From Mesaphorura yosii (lineage: Eukaryota > Arthropoda > Collembola > Poduromorpha > Tullbergiidae), in contig WIXG01000039.1 in NCBI GenBank assembly GCA_009869945.1, positions 62,001 to 126,000 on the forward strand: a stretch of DNA of 64,000 nt, written 5' to 3'. The position numbers and the translations under genes were made by a program. The notes beneath the pieces are model-generated. The model searched no databases. It was not told the DNA's origin and worked only from the letters and a program-made list of their open reading frames with translations. This document shows positions 49,271-60,536 of the stretch, one piece after another. Position 1 is the first letter of the stretch, and every line of letters starts with the position of its first letter.

Positions 49271-50792
49271 TTAAACTTGACAGTACGACTCTCCAGGAGA
49301 GTTGGCCTGAATCCAATCCAAGTAATTGGTGACCTTTGTGTAAACTCCAGGCTGGTTCACGGCTGCGCAATCGTTTCCCCACGACACCACGCCCGTTGCA
49401 TAGTACCGTGATGTGTTTGGGTCCTTGTAGTCGATTGAGCCGCCAGAATCTCCCTGACATGTGTCTTTTCCTGGGCATGTCGGAAATGAATGCATGCACG
49501 GTCATTAATGAACAACGGGACATTGAATTACTGACTTAACTGACTTTGGCTGGCATTTACCTGGATTGTACGTGCAGAACATGTTGTTATTCACAGTCGT
49601 GTAGTATCTCTGGCATTGGCTTGTTGTCAAAACGGGCAGATCGACTTCCCTCAGCACTGCAGAAGGAGCGCCTCCGAATTGAGTGGTTCCCCATCCACTT
49701 GCAGTCACTGTGGATCCAGAAAAGTCCCAGTTTCTAAATTTCCACGGAAGGCAGACTGGCTGAACCTACAGGCCAATTCACACTAGTCAACTACAACGCA
49801 CTAAGCAAATGAAAGTATTTCATTACTGTTTTGGAGAATGTCAACGGCGTGGCCAAATGCAGGATTGAAATGTCATTGTCTTGGTTAATCGTTGAGTACT
49901 GTGGGTGCTGGACGATTCGGTCCGCCAGAATGACTTGATTTGCAGTGTCCTGTGTTGTGGAAATGTCATAGTCGCCAACATCAACGTAGAGGCTCTGTCC
50001 CCGGACAGCGTTCGTGCAGTGAGCGGCGGTCATCACGTAATTCTTGCTGATAACCGTGCAACCACAGAAGACTCCATTGTTCTGTGTGTACAACGCGCAT
50101 CTCCACGGCCAGGCTCCAATCGAGCTTTGTGTTCCGCCAACAATTCGTGTCATCTGTAAAAGAATTGCCAGTTGCATCACCTGAATTACCAGCCCGGCCA
50201 GGAATTCACTCGTGCAAGGCCTTACCTCATTTTTCAGACCACATGAGCAACTCGGCTGTGTCACTGGTCCACCAGCGATTGCAGTCAGCTGACACCGAAA
50301 TCTAAAGGCAGTATTCGACGCTGGGTTTGAATCGTCTGACCGGAATCCGATGGCGATGCTGTTTGACGAGCTTGTCCGGGTAAATGTTCCCATTCCACAG
50401 GTGTATGATTGGTCAGAGAACGACGAGCTGCCACTCAAACTGTAGTAGAAAATGTCGTACCCGCAGTTGGGCGCCTGCTCCACGTTGAAGTCATTGCAAG
50501 TGAGTTGAATCCTGGATCCAGGTGGTGAAGAGACGAAGTATTGGCAATTTATGTTGTTCGGGTACGAATTTGGGTAGTTTGGTGAGTCCAAATTCGCAGT
50601 TTGGCCAACTTGCGGGAAGGCAAAGTCGTATCTGCAGGTTGGTGCTTGTTTTGCCGACACATTTCCCTCAGTTAAATGATTATGGGTCAGGCCGTCAAGG
50701 TTAATTTCTTGTGGAGCCAGATATTTACAGGATACGGCCACAATGAGTGCAAGCAGTAAAAGCTGCAGTGCCGTGAAACGTTTGAGAGACAT
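49271..50792 (-). CDS. Secreted CUB-domain trypsin-like serine protease
   Basis: Exons: 50792-50226, 50153-49827, 49765-49561, 49470-49271, total 432 residues. The ATG at 50792 is followed by a signal peptide ([18 protein letters not shown]). A CUB domain spans about residues 52-170, with its cysteines ([30 protein letters not shown]). A short linker with CSCGLKNE follows, then an S1 peptidase activated at R192|IVGG. The triad is complete: H234 in TAAHC, D283 in DNDISIL, S375 in GDSGGS. D369 at the base of the specificity pocket predicts trypsin-like cleavage after Arg/Lys. CUB-trypsins of this layout occur in crustacean and insect digestion, moulting and haemolymph cascades. The role here is not fixed. 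A TATA-like element (TATAATA, minus) lies near 50,866-50,873. Confidence 0.94.
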
Positions 50793-50873
50793 TTTCTTTC
50801 GGAAAGGCACGGCAGTAATTATGAACGTGCCTGGAATTCAACTAAGGCTTCGCCCAGTCCCACTGGATCATAT

Positions 50874-52000
50874 TATAGTGTGAAATTCCTCAAGTTGATT
50901 TCAATTTGCAAACCATTTTGCGACAACAGGATTCATGCTCATTGCCTGCAAATTGTGCAGATTCCATGAAATGCTGGAAAATGAGCTGTACAATGCGCGC
51001 AATTTGTGGTTTCATCTGTGCAAATGTGCAATTAGAACCTTCAAAAATATTTTAACTTTATTATTTACAAGAAGTCGGCTTCTGGCGTGCGAGAACGTCA
51101 GAAGGATAGTGTTGTGTGGCGGCTTGAGCCGCACATATTGTCGCATTTGTCTGTTCTGCTCGCACATATTGTTAAATTTTCAATGTTCAGTCTAACACTT
51201 TGACCTCTAAAATTATTTTGTGCATATCACAGCAGCATATGTTAATCTCTCCAAATGAATGAAGCGCAGCCTGGCTGTATCGTGGAAGCGGCAGCTCTGG
51301 AATTCTTTTTTTATGATGCATGTCACCTGCTACCAGCACTGACTGAACTGAAGTTCAAGTCCAACTGCATTTTTGATGAGATTCTATCAAGCATTCAGGA
51401 GTCAGGTTCGTGGAAAGAATTCATAATTCCACACTTCATCGCACATGTTTTTTTTCATTATCTAAGTTAATTCATAAATGAAAGAATAACATTCAGGAAT
51501 TACAATTAAGCAAGGTAAGCCAATACAAGCAAGATGTGAACCGTTGTATTTCATTTAACTGTGAATTTTTTTTTCTGAATTTTCGCCGCCAAGCATTCAG
51601 GCATCCAGCCATTTGAGCCTAACAGTTGAATTTTGTCATTTCCTGCTTTCTTCATTCCTACGCACTTTGACCAGGGTCGGAGAACGCGGCACAATACATC
51701 TTGGTCTCGCTCGAAGACATGTTTAATAACAAACGTGTCTTGCATTTCTTTTCTCGCGGATGACAACCCAACAAAAGGACCGAAGCAGAATGACAAGAAA
51801 GTAATTAAAATTACTTCTGACATGACATTTTTGCAATTCTTTATTCTCTTCTTCCAGTCGTACGTGTAATATGAATGAGACAAGTACAGAATATGAAGAA
51901 ACCAGAATAGCACAGCTTGTCAGCCAGACTCGAGGCTTAGCTGACTTAAATCATCTACTAATAGTAGGACTGCGTTAGAAATTATTGAAGTGACACATGA
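50874..52000. other. Spacer with possible small exons
   Basis: No firm gene. Three stretches look more protein-like than chance but remain unassigned. Plus strand 51255-51407 contains an open frame starting ATG AAT GAA (ALTELKFKSNCIFDEILSSI). Minus strand 51790-51551 contains FVGLSSARKEMQDTFVIKHV and ends AAKIQKKKFTVK. Plus strand 51871-51978 is a 35-codon frame (EYEETRIAQLVSQTRGLADL) after a good acceptor (CTCTTCTTCCAG). The last one overlaps the minus-strand frame in antisense, so at most one of them is likely real. Confidence 0.25.
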
Positions 52001-52895
52001 TTACAGGGACCATTCACTCTCATCCCCGCTCTCATACAAATTTCTTCCTTCTTCGGAGCCCAAGCGTACGTAAGTTCTTCGACGTCCATGACTGTATTGT
52101 CTTGCAATGATCACAAACACGAGTGCTAAACACACGATGATTGCGACGGCACCGGTCACGATGTACGCCTTCATATTCACTTCTTGGTTCCTTTTCGCCT
52201 CTTCGGCGTCGGCGGTAGCGTTGGCTTCTGCTACAAGAAGTTCGGATTGCTCAGCATTTGCGCCTGCGCCCTCCTTTGACGATTCAATTGGCTTCCCCAA
52301 CTCCCGAGCAAGACCCTCTTCGCGGTGGCGAACCATTTCTTGCTTCAAGTTACGAACTTGTGCCTGCAGTCGTTCACTTCGTTCTTGTTTGATCCACTCG
52401 TCCAGATCCTTTCGTTGGACGAACTTCAGGGCGAGCATCATCAGACCTTCGCCCTGGCCAAATGTAAAAGTCATTGCGGTCAACATATACATGCAAGCAA
52501 ATGTTACAAAATGAAGTCGAGCTTACAATTGCAGTCTTCTCCTCATTTGACTGATTAGCAACATGAGCTTGGCCTTCCTCATCCCAGAATGTCAATCCTC
52601 GGCGGCAATCGAATGTTGGAGGGTCAGAACCAGCTACAGCTTCAAGTTTTTGTCGGGTGTCTTCCGGATTTGGATCCCCAGATTGGCTGATTAAGTAGTT
52701 GATCATGTCGTAACATTCTGCTGGCGTCAGCTCTTCTGCCAAGTGCGAGATGAGCTGGGGGTCCACTGGCGCTGGTGGCGGCTGCGAGAAATCGTACGCT
52801 GGGAATTCATCGCAGCGTGAAGACGATATAAGCACTGATAAAGCTAAGGCCGAGGCCATGCAAATGACTCTAATTAATACGGCAAAATCATTCAT
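52001..52895 (-). CDS. Unrecognised type I single-pass membrane protein
   Basis: I do not recognise this family. Exons 52895-52527 and 52453-52001 give 273 residues. A signal peptide covers residues 1-28 (VICMASALALSVLISSSRC). The extracellular part has a Pro-rich start (FSQPPPAPVDPQ), then a helical segment (LISHLAEELTPAECYDMINY) that weakly recalls a death-fold helix pair. The conserved-looking stretch TFDCRRGLTFWDEEGQAHVA follows. A coiled-coil-prone region (RKDLDEWIKQERSERLQAQV) precedes an Ala/Glu-rich linker. One TM helix follows (AYIVTGAVAIIVCLALVFVI), then a short basic tail (SHGRRRTYVRLGSEEGRN). N-glycosylation sites NQS and NAT fit an exposed N-terminal part. Splice sites are clean, so the gene is probably real; function is unknown. 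Confidence 0.72.
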
Positions 52896-53368
52896 GATAG
52901 TGAACCTTACAAATCCGACCTGAAGTTTCTTGACTAAACTCAACAGAAGTTTATGGGTCAAATCCGACGAGACGAATTACTCCTTAGCAAGGTGAGGAGG
53001 TTCAAAAATCATAATACGGCATGTAACATTTAACCCATTCGCAAATTTCCAACCTGCAGCTCCGGCAACCGTTTCTTGTCGAACAACAAAATGTATTACA
53101 GGCATCAAATCCTTCAAAGTAAGTTTCATAAAAATTTAGAAGGAACAATTGCACTAATTAGAGCTCTCATGTAGCGAAGCGAGTGGACATTACGTCAAAA
53201 TTTTTTGAACCCTCCAAATTGGAAGAGTGCGGGTAAGTCTTGACAAAAACGTCAACATCAACGCAACGCCAATAATTAATTTGCGTAAAATCTTTACTTC
53301 TGTTTTAAGTTCCTTGAAACACCTCATCATACGGACCGAAATAGTGACACAAACTCAGCCTGTGCGAC

Positions 53369-53602
53369 ATGGCTCTTGGTCTCGCCGACATTCAACATAT
53401 TGCAATCATCTTCTTTGGAGCATTAATACACTCCACGCTTTGGTGCTCATGTGTTTTGGGGATTCTAGCACTGTACAACCTGGCAACAATCGTCCTCAAT
53501 CATCCGCAGGACTTATTCATAATGTGGGCTGTCGTAGTCATCGTTGCAACCGTTTTTCGATACATTTATTGCCAGCATTTTCCTTGTGAAGGACTGAACT
53601 GA
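53369..53602 (+). CDS. Small two-TM membrane protein (77 residues), hypothetical
   Basis: A single open exon with ATG at 53369. Two hydrophobic spans are evident, about residues 9-43 (IAIIFFGALIHSTLWCSCVL onward) and 50-66 (LFIMWAVVVIVATVF). The protein ends CQHFPCEGLN. Codon usage and the clear amphipathic layout suggest coding, but I know no family for it. It could also be the last exon of a longer gene with unseen upstream exons. It sits between two minus-strand genes. Confidence 0.45.
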   Translation: MALGLADIQHIAIIFFGALIHSTLWCSCVLGILALYNLATIVLNHPQDLFIMWAVVVIVATVFRYIYCQHFPCEGLN

Positions 53603-54170
53603 CACGAACGAATCCTCAACTTGCCATTTGCTAACGTTCAAAATTGTCCATTGAATATAGAAGTGATTCTGTGATGCAAATATACGAATGCCTTGACTGA
53701 ATTCATTTTGATATGCCGTGTTATTCTTTTATGTTTTGCTTTTATGTTTTTCAAGTCCATTACTCCAGATTCCAGACTCCAGAGGCTGCAGGAGAAGGAG
53801 CCTCAGGCTACTTTTCCAATTGGAAATCGTAAAAAGGGACATTGGCTATTAAAAAGTTGAAAATTGAGATGAATGGAATATTTTATTGCTAAAGTTGGCT
53901 CATTTTGTATTACTTGCGCTTGTATCGTGCCCAGGCCAGGCAAAGCTATTTAATCTTTCCCAATTTCAATGCAAGTTGCTCTGCAGAACTTTTCCAACCC
54001 GAATTTTGAGCTCTAAAGCGAAAATAAGTTGAAAAGAACAACGATTGGCCATTGACAGTTCTTTTATTCATCACGCAGCATGCAAAATGCAGAAAGGTTA
54101 ATTGCAAGGCACAACAATTAAATTAGTAATTCGATGTGTGATTGTGGTGAGACGATCGGCGGTGACTGAC
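53603..54170. other. Intergenic spacer
   Basis: AT-rich 3' flanks of the convergent 77-residue protein gene and filamin-repeat gene. I see nothing else in it. Confidence 0.5.
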
Positions 54171-54559
54171 TCATTTCACACTCAGATAGAATGGTGACCC
54201 TGGAATGGGTATTCTGTCGTACGAAATGTGTGTTTCGTACTTGCCAGGCGTACTGACGTAGTACGTGATTGTGATGGTTCCATTCCCGTGCGCCTTGGCC
54301 CAGACTTGGGACTCTCCGGGTCCGTCAATATTCACATCCAGCTGATCGCAAACGTTCTTCCCTTTTTCCATTTGCGGGTCCTCGACAAAGAGTTTGAAGA
54401 TATTTTGCTGGCCTGTGCGTGTAGTAGCAAAAACACAGAAGTCTTAGCATAGAACACAAAAATGAGAACGAATAACGAATATTTGACAGTTAATAGCTAA
54501 CCTTGTCGTCCTTCCTTCAGTCCGCGGCCCGTCGCATGGATCATGCTGGCCAAACTCAT
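54171..54559 (-). CDS. Stand-alone filamin-type repeat protein
   Basis: Exons 54559-54502 and 54412-54171 join in phase (G|GC) to give 99 residues. The whole protein is one filamin-type Ig repeat: IHATGRGLKEGRQGQQNIFK at the start, FVEDPQ, VNIDGPGESQVWAK, then the strongly diagnostic second half GNGTITITYYVSTPGKYETH and IPIPGSPFYLSV. In filamins this unit repeats many times after an actin-binding domain; here it stands alone, with its own start and stop. It could act as a small binding module for filamin partners, or be a retained fragment of a filamin gene that kept its splicing. There is no signal peptide, so it is presumably cytosolic. Confidence 0.75.
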
Positions 54560-54679
54560 GACTGATGTTGTTGTGCTTCACTTGTTACAGAGAATTTGTG
54601 AATTGATGAATGGATGTTCACACCACGGAGGCTACAGAGAGATTAAAATTTGATTAGTCGGCCGTGATCATCTTTATCG

Positions 54680-54907
54680 CTAGTCGATCTCTTCGTCTGT
54701 TGTTCGCATGTAAGGCAGTATGGAGAATCCAGACAGCAGTGCCTTGTTGACTGCTGAGTTTTTGTCGTAAGCATTCATGTTGCTCGTGAGTTCATGACGA
54801 TGTTCTTTTTCTGGTATGAAGCTCGACAACCCACCCACGCCAAGCACTGCCTTTATTTGGGGCTTGTGGCTTTTAATGCGTAGTTTTACATGCAGTAAAG
54901 CCATCAT
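54680..54907 (-). CDS. Small open frame, 75 residues, unknown
   Basis: A minus-strand frame beginning MMALLHVKLRIKSHKPQIKA and ending YMRTTDEEID, with a protein-like middle (AVLGVGGLSSFIPEKEHRHE, NKALLSGFSILPYMRTTD). It ends 120 nt before the start of the filamin-repeat gene on the same strand. It could be the last exon of an upstream gene or the first cistron of a shared transcript. No family is recognised, and it may be fortuitous. Confidence 0.3.
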   Translation of the reverse strand: MMALLHVKLRIKSHKPQIKAVLGVGGLSSFIPEKEHRHELTSNMNAYDKNSAVNKALLSGFSILPYMRTTDEEID

Positions 54908-56465
54908 TATCGTGACTTGACATCTTATTGACATCACTCCACGTACTTGCTCGTTACTGTGTTCGGCGATGGCGATACAGCAGCAGTGGTAGTACGTGGA
55001 GCACCCCGACCTCACGCTGGAGTCACTTACGTAAGCCTAAGACACCCTAATTTGAGTTATGGCTTGACATTTGAGATCTTTGCTTGACTTTTAGCGTTTA
55101 CATTGCTTGCCTGTGTACATAATTCTAAAAAAAATCCCATTATTATTTTAATTTTGGGCGTGGCGAATGGCGAACGTCATTTGTATAGGCAAATGAAATG
55201 GGTCCAGTCCAGCTTTCTTATCTAAATATCGGCCTCTCGGCTCCAGCCTTCAGGTTAGAAAGACTGGCCTTCAAACTGTTCAACATCGTACCACATTCGA
55301 CTGTAAATTGAATAATTCACCTTAACGAAGAATTCCTGGGGTGAAAAGGCTCGGACGGAAAGATTCAATTGACGCACCACTGCTTTGCTCCGAATTCTGT
55401 CCAAAAGTGCATTTTAGTTCGCGTATTTCGAAATTTTACCTGGCCAAGGTACACAATTTCTATTCCTAGGTCTTAGCCTCAAAAGCAGCAAGGTAACTAA
55501 TTTCGGAGCTCTTCGTCGTCATTATCTAACCATTATGGATTATACAAATGAGGTACGATGATGATGAGATGACTCTTTTGCTCCAGCCATAAATTATTGC
55601 GCAATCATTACTTCCATATCGAAGGCTGAGGCGGGGATGTGCAGAAAAGGAAAGGAAGTCGAGTGTGGGCGATTAAGACTTGAGAGCCCATAATGATAAT
55701 TATGATTGTGAATTTAATTGCAGCAAAAACGATTTGAAACCGGATCAGGTACAGGCGATGAGTAAACAAGTACGCAAAAGCTTGAAGAGGATTGGATCTC
55801 ATACTGGAACTGGAATTCGAATTGCTGACCACTCAATCGTTGAGAATGTTTACAATTCTTTCAACTTCAGTGCCTTTTTGGATAAGATTGTGCTCTTAAA
55901 AATTGCATTCGACTCCTGACCGTGGCGTGGCTGTGGCAGAGTTCCAAGTAGATTTTTGTGCTGACATTTTTTGCGATAACGTAAAATATGGCAATTGGGA
56001 ATGAAGATGGCAAATACACTATCTCGTATTCCGTATTCGCGTATGTCATGTCATCGTGGGCGAACTCTCGATTCTCTTGATCATGATCTGGACTTTGAAG
56101 CTCTCAACCCGCTATTGCTCTCAACCTGGCCATGAAGCACGATTGACGTTGAGACCTCAAACGTTTAATCACAGTCATAATCTGGGCACGTGTAATTAAT
56201 TTTATCCTCACCTTTTTCATAGTTATTATGCTGACAGTGGCAAAGGCGCAGCACCACAATGATGGGCATGACAAGAAAGATCAACGAGGCTTTCAACGAA
56301 CATTCATTCATCTTTAATTAAAATTATGATAAGTACAACAACGAATAATCTTCTCCGAACTTTTTTTACAACAAGGCACAAGGTCATGTCATGCCATTAA
56401 AATTGCATTTAATTGCACTACGTACTCATTTTACTAACGTGGCAAGGACAAGACGCACGACGAAT
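54908..56465. other. Intergenic spacer
   Basis: No firm gene. At 55725-55919 (+) an acceptor (GAATTTAATTGCAG) leads into an open stretch (PDQVQAMSKQVRKSLKRIGS, then NSFNFSAFLDKIVLLKIAFD) ending in TGA at 55917-55919. It looks somewhat protein-like, but no partner exon was found. Confidence 0.35.
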
Positions 56466-56957
56466 TTAGCCGCCAGGATTCACTCCTACAGTTGGTGGTT
56501 TACTGGAGTCAGGCGGCTTGCACGGATTCTGCTGCGTCACCACTGACGGAGCACCACTCGAGCCAGCCCCGGGCAAGGGCACCCCCTGAATTGGGCTGCC
56601 AGGAATGACGGACGTTTCTGTGCAGAACATGCACGATTTGGGGCAGGTTTGGTTCATGAAGGAGATAAAGGTGCAACAGAATTGTTCTTGGGACACGCCA
56701 CCAAACTCCGAGCAGGTTGGGACCTTATCTTCGCATTCGGAGCTGCGGCTGCGAGTCTCCATCTGTACGCTTCTGGAATCTGTGGGTATTGATTAAATTC
56801 AATATTCTGGATCATTCCTTTGATAATTATGATTCTAATTACCATCTTCATCTTCTAGAAGATAATTTTCACGCAGTAATCTCGAGGAGGAAGAGCAGAC
56901 AGCCAACCATGTAAGTACCAAGATGACCAAATTGAATGAGAATCTGTACGCTGTCAT
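56466..56957 (-). CDS. Secreted ShK-like cysteine-rich protein
   Basis: Exons 56957-56843 and 56779-56466 join in phase to give 142 residues. Exon 1 encodes a signal peptide (FNLVILVLTWLAVCSSSS) and an acidic stretch (NYLLEDEDD). The core CEDKVPTCSEF...CCTFISFMNQTCPKSCMFC resembles a ShK toxin-type domain: the opening C-x-D, and the closing C-x3-C-x2-C after a Met/Asn helix, fit. It has one extra cysteine (CC). The tail is Pro/Gly/Ser-rich with a lone Cys (NPCKPPDSSKPPTVG). ShK domains are also common in non-toxin animal proteins, usually as protein-binding modules beside peptidases. Channel blocking should not be assumed. Confidence 0.75.
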
Positions 56958-59900
56958 TTGAAATAGTGGAAGACTCAACAGTGATGACAATATGTAAACA
57001 GGTTTGAATGGCTGGTCTTTTGCTAGAGAAATGAGAGCTCCACACGATTCTCAGTGACAGACTACGAACTCATTTCCAGCAACATTGGCATATTTATTTC
57101 AGTTTTTGATTGACGCAGACGGAACAATAACAAATTGCTTTGATGGTGCGAGCGTATGAATCCAATGTGCTTAATTGTTCCATTTCCATAATTAAATTAA
57201 GAGGCAATTGATTTGTTATTGTGCTGTCAAACGCATCACAACTTCATCTTCAGCGTATAATTCGAGCATGAAGTACACCGTACCAAATACCCGTACGGAC
57301 GATTATTGTGTAAGACCATATTTTGGAAATTTGTTTATGGCACTTGCTTGTTTATAATACTCCAACTGTCCAATTTGCTGTAATGGATCCTTTGGTTCTT
57401 GCGTCATTGCTATTTATCGTTGATTCGTTCTTGGGAATGGAAACCTCGAAGCTTGGAACACTCACGAAGAATTGACGCTGATACCGTGCCTTTGCTCTCC
57501 CGATTACACGGAGCCGCAATTCCATTCTGTTTTACGCCATGCTAAGCATTCAAAATATCTTGTCGAGTCAAAGAACTTAACCTGAAACTTCCACTCCTTG
57601 GCTTTGCCATTTTTATGTTAATTCAAAATTAGCATTTTGTGATTCTCCGAATCTGCTCCTGACATATCCATTGTCTAAGTCTGAGGATTTTTGAGGTATT
57701 CCAATAAGCCTCTTACGCGAACTCACGCCTGTTTGCCTGCCTGCTTTGTGCTTATTCACGAGTTCGTGTTTATGGACCCCTGAAAGGATAAAAATAGAAA
57801 AGGAGCATAAGAATAATTAAAAGAAGGGACCCACGAATCCGTTCTTCCGCTACACTTTTTGCATTATAATATTAATTAAGTTGAGAAGTTCAACCTGGCG
57901 TGCATTAATACGTCCATTCTCACTTGAAGATTAAAATCTTATTGCTTCTGTCCGTAAAGCAAAGGCGCAAGGCGTCCGGCCGAGATTTGTTTTGTGTCAG
58001 TCATGCGTTAAGCGCTTGGCGCTTGCTTTCACGGTGAAAATGTTCTGTCAACGAGTGGTAAAGTGAAAAAGGTTATGAGTTAAAAGGTACGAACACGAAC
58101 ACAAACTCACGCCACGCACGGCCACGGCGGCGCTGAAAGAAAAGGAGAAACGAGAAATTGAAGTTTGGTAATGTGGCAAAGTTTAAGATAAATAGTTTAG
58201 AGAAGCGGAGCAAAAGATCTTGTATGCCGAGTTGGTCTTTGCTCGATCGCTGTACCGCGAAATGTTATGAAAGGGCAGCAGGCAAGGGCAACGGAGCGTG
58301 CAGAAGAGATTAGTATTACAATTAGAACACATTTGCTCTTTTAAATGGAGAAACTTATTCCAATTAAGTTCCTCACTTTTCTTTTTTCTTTCATAGTCAA
58401 ACTTTTTCACTCACGTTGCCTGCCTTGCCTGCCTGTCTCACTCTTGACTGCCTCTACCGTCATGGAGTGGCTTGGCGTAGGTCTTCGGGTTCCCTGTCTT
58501 AAAGTATTTTTGATGGTGTGTAGAAATTAGTTTTTGTACAGCGCAACTCGTTACCCTTTCACAGTGCTTCCAGCCAAAGACAGCCGCCACCACCATCAAA
58601 GGCTGACTTTGACACTTATGAAGCTCATAATGTACGTCCATCGCCGGAAATTATCTTAAACTGTCTGCTCCGCTACTGTAAGTTAAATACCACCACTTAA
58701 TAGCGCCATTACATGTAGTCAAGTTCTGCTGTGAGCTTACAGCGTGCGTACACCAGCAGAATTTTGGTTTAAACACTGAACGCGGCTGCCTGTGAGTCTG
58801 GATAAATATTAAAAATTCACTTTGGATTCAGGAAGCTTATTAAAATTAAGATTAAACAACATAGAGAATGGCTAATTGGTACTACTCTGCTGCAATTTAT
58901 GAAACCACTTTCATTTTGCGCGAGGCTTATCCCTGAAAGCAGTGAAAGCGAAGTCATCTGGACTCTGTTTCTCTTCTCTCGTTTCTTCGGGAAAGCTGAG
59001 GACCTGTCATCATTAAGCAGGTACGATGCGATGCGCTAACTCGTAGATCAAAAAAGAAGAAACAGAACTAGGCGAACTAGTCGAGCATAGAGAACCGGGG
59101 GCGACCAATCCTTTAATCCCAGGTTAATGAGTATCTTAATAACAGAAGATTCCTTAGAGACACGGTTACGGCGTGGTCACAGTCATAGTACACTTTTTTA
59201 AAATAAGGTTGGACACATTTCTACATTTTCCAGCCTGCTGCTACTCTTATCAAGAATATGAGTAAGAACTTTCAGCATCCGCATCCGCCCCGATACCGCC
59301 AGTTTTCCAATCCGATTATTGTAAATTTAGTTTGAAGTTTGAGATCGAGAATAGAAAGCAGCCAGTACGAAATATTGTGCGAGTGCCATTGAGTTATTCT
59401 GAAATAATTACAAATAACACTACCACTGTCCTAAAAGTTTCGACACTTACACCAGGGAACGGACAGGCAAAGAATCTGGCAGCATTTACTCGAGTCTAAA
59501 TTGGAAAAATCTGAGGAGGACATCATACCGCATTACAGAGATAATAGAATAAAGAGGAAAAGGAAAATCTCACTCTCATCTGCGACTCGTGAAATACGTG
59601 GCGTGCGATATGAAAGAAAGAAAGCAAATGAAAGATGAGACAACGACGCACTTGCCACGATTATTATGACGATGATGAGATGCGCTTTGTAATAAAGGGC
59701 GACGTGCGTACGTGCGAATGCTAGCAGTGCAGTGAAAGTGCCAGGCCAAGCCAGGAGTCTGTGTTTACGTTCACTTCCTTTCGTCAGCATCTCCGCTGCC
59801 GCTGCACGCTGCAGGCCGACTGCGTACGCGTATCGCGTACTCTTTCTTTGCCAAGTTGCACTTTCTTCAGCTTTCAGCCCGCCTGCCTGCTTGCTTGCTT

Positions 59901-60476
59901 TTCGGTTCAGGTTTAAATTTAGACTGTGCAGAAACTTGTTCCCGACTTCAGTTGAGTTTCGCATCATGACAGTGCCACACACAGCGTGAACAGGGCTCGT
60001 CTGTGACTAACGTCTTGCATCTTTCGATTCTGATCTTGACGAAGAAAAGCCACCACCACCACGGCACAGAACGTAAAGTTAAATACCCTTTTAGGAGATC
60101 TTTTCTCACTTTTGACAGTTCGGTGTCTCGGGCTCGCGTGCTGTGATTCGTGTTTGTGGTTGGCAGTTTCGCCTCATTGTTTGTGTATTTAGGCAGCATA
60201 GAAAGCAAAGCACGCACACGCACTCATAAAGGGAAGGTAAACAAACAGCGGCCGAGCAGGATTGTTTTGATAAGATTGTGCTCTAATAATAACAACACAG
60301 ACTTTTGACAGAGGACGGGTTTCTTCCTTCTTCAGACTGGAACTTAAACTGGAATGCATCAGATTTGCGAGAAATAAGGACCGGACTAGTCAGTCACTAA
60401 TCATTAATGTGAACCGTTTTTATTATCGTTCTTTGGACATCGTGACTTGACCGGCCTGCTTTCTACTGTGCGCAAT
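56958..60476. other. Intergenic region
   Basis: No gene, RNA or mobile element is recognised in this 3.5 kb. The minus-strand 149-codon frame at 59982-59533 has no motif and reads as translated low-complexity DNA. The right end should hold the promoter and leader of the exon at 60477. Confidence 0.45.
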
Positions 60477-60536
60477 GTTCAGCACTTCTGTAATCTACCT
60501 TTGTTTCTACATCGTTGTTCAGCATTCAGCGACAGG
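60477..60536 (+). CDS. First coding exon (signal peptide) of a gene extending beyond the window
   Basis: ATG at 60477 opens a 20-residue hydrophobic leader (MFSTSVIYLCFYIVVQHSAT) that runs straight into a good donor (ACAG|GTAAGC) in phase 1. The leader and the phase-1 splice match exon 1 of the Beat gene in this window, and Beat genes often cluster. A second Beat or other Ig-family gene with a long first intron is therefore plausible. I found no exon 2 before 64000, so the gene would continue to the right. The boundary base at 60536 (G) belongs to the split codon. Confidence 0.45.

Noticed and set aside
59533-59982. Minus-strand open frame of 149 codons
   Set aside because: Its content comes from low-complexity DNA (runs of GCCTGCCTGCTTGCT type on the plus strand) and it has no recognisable domain.
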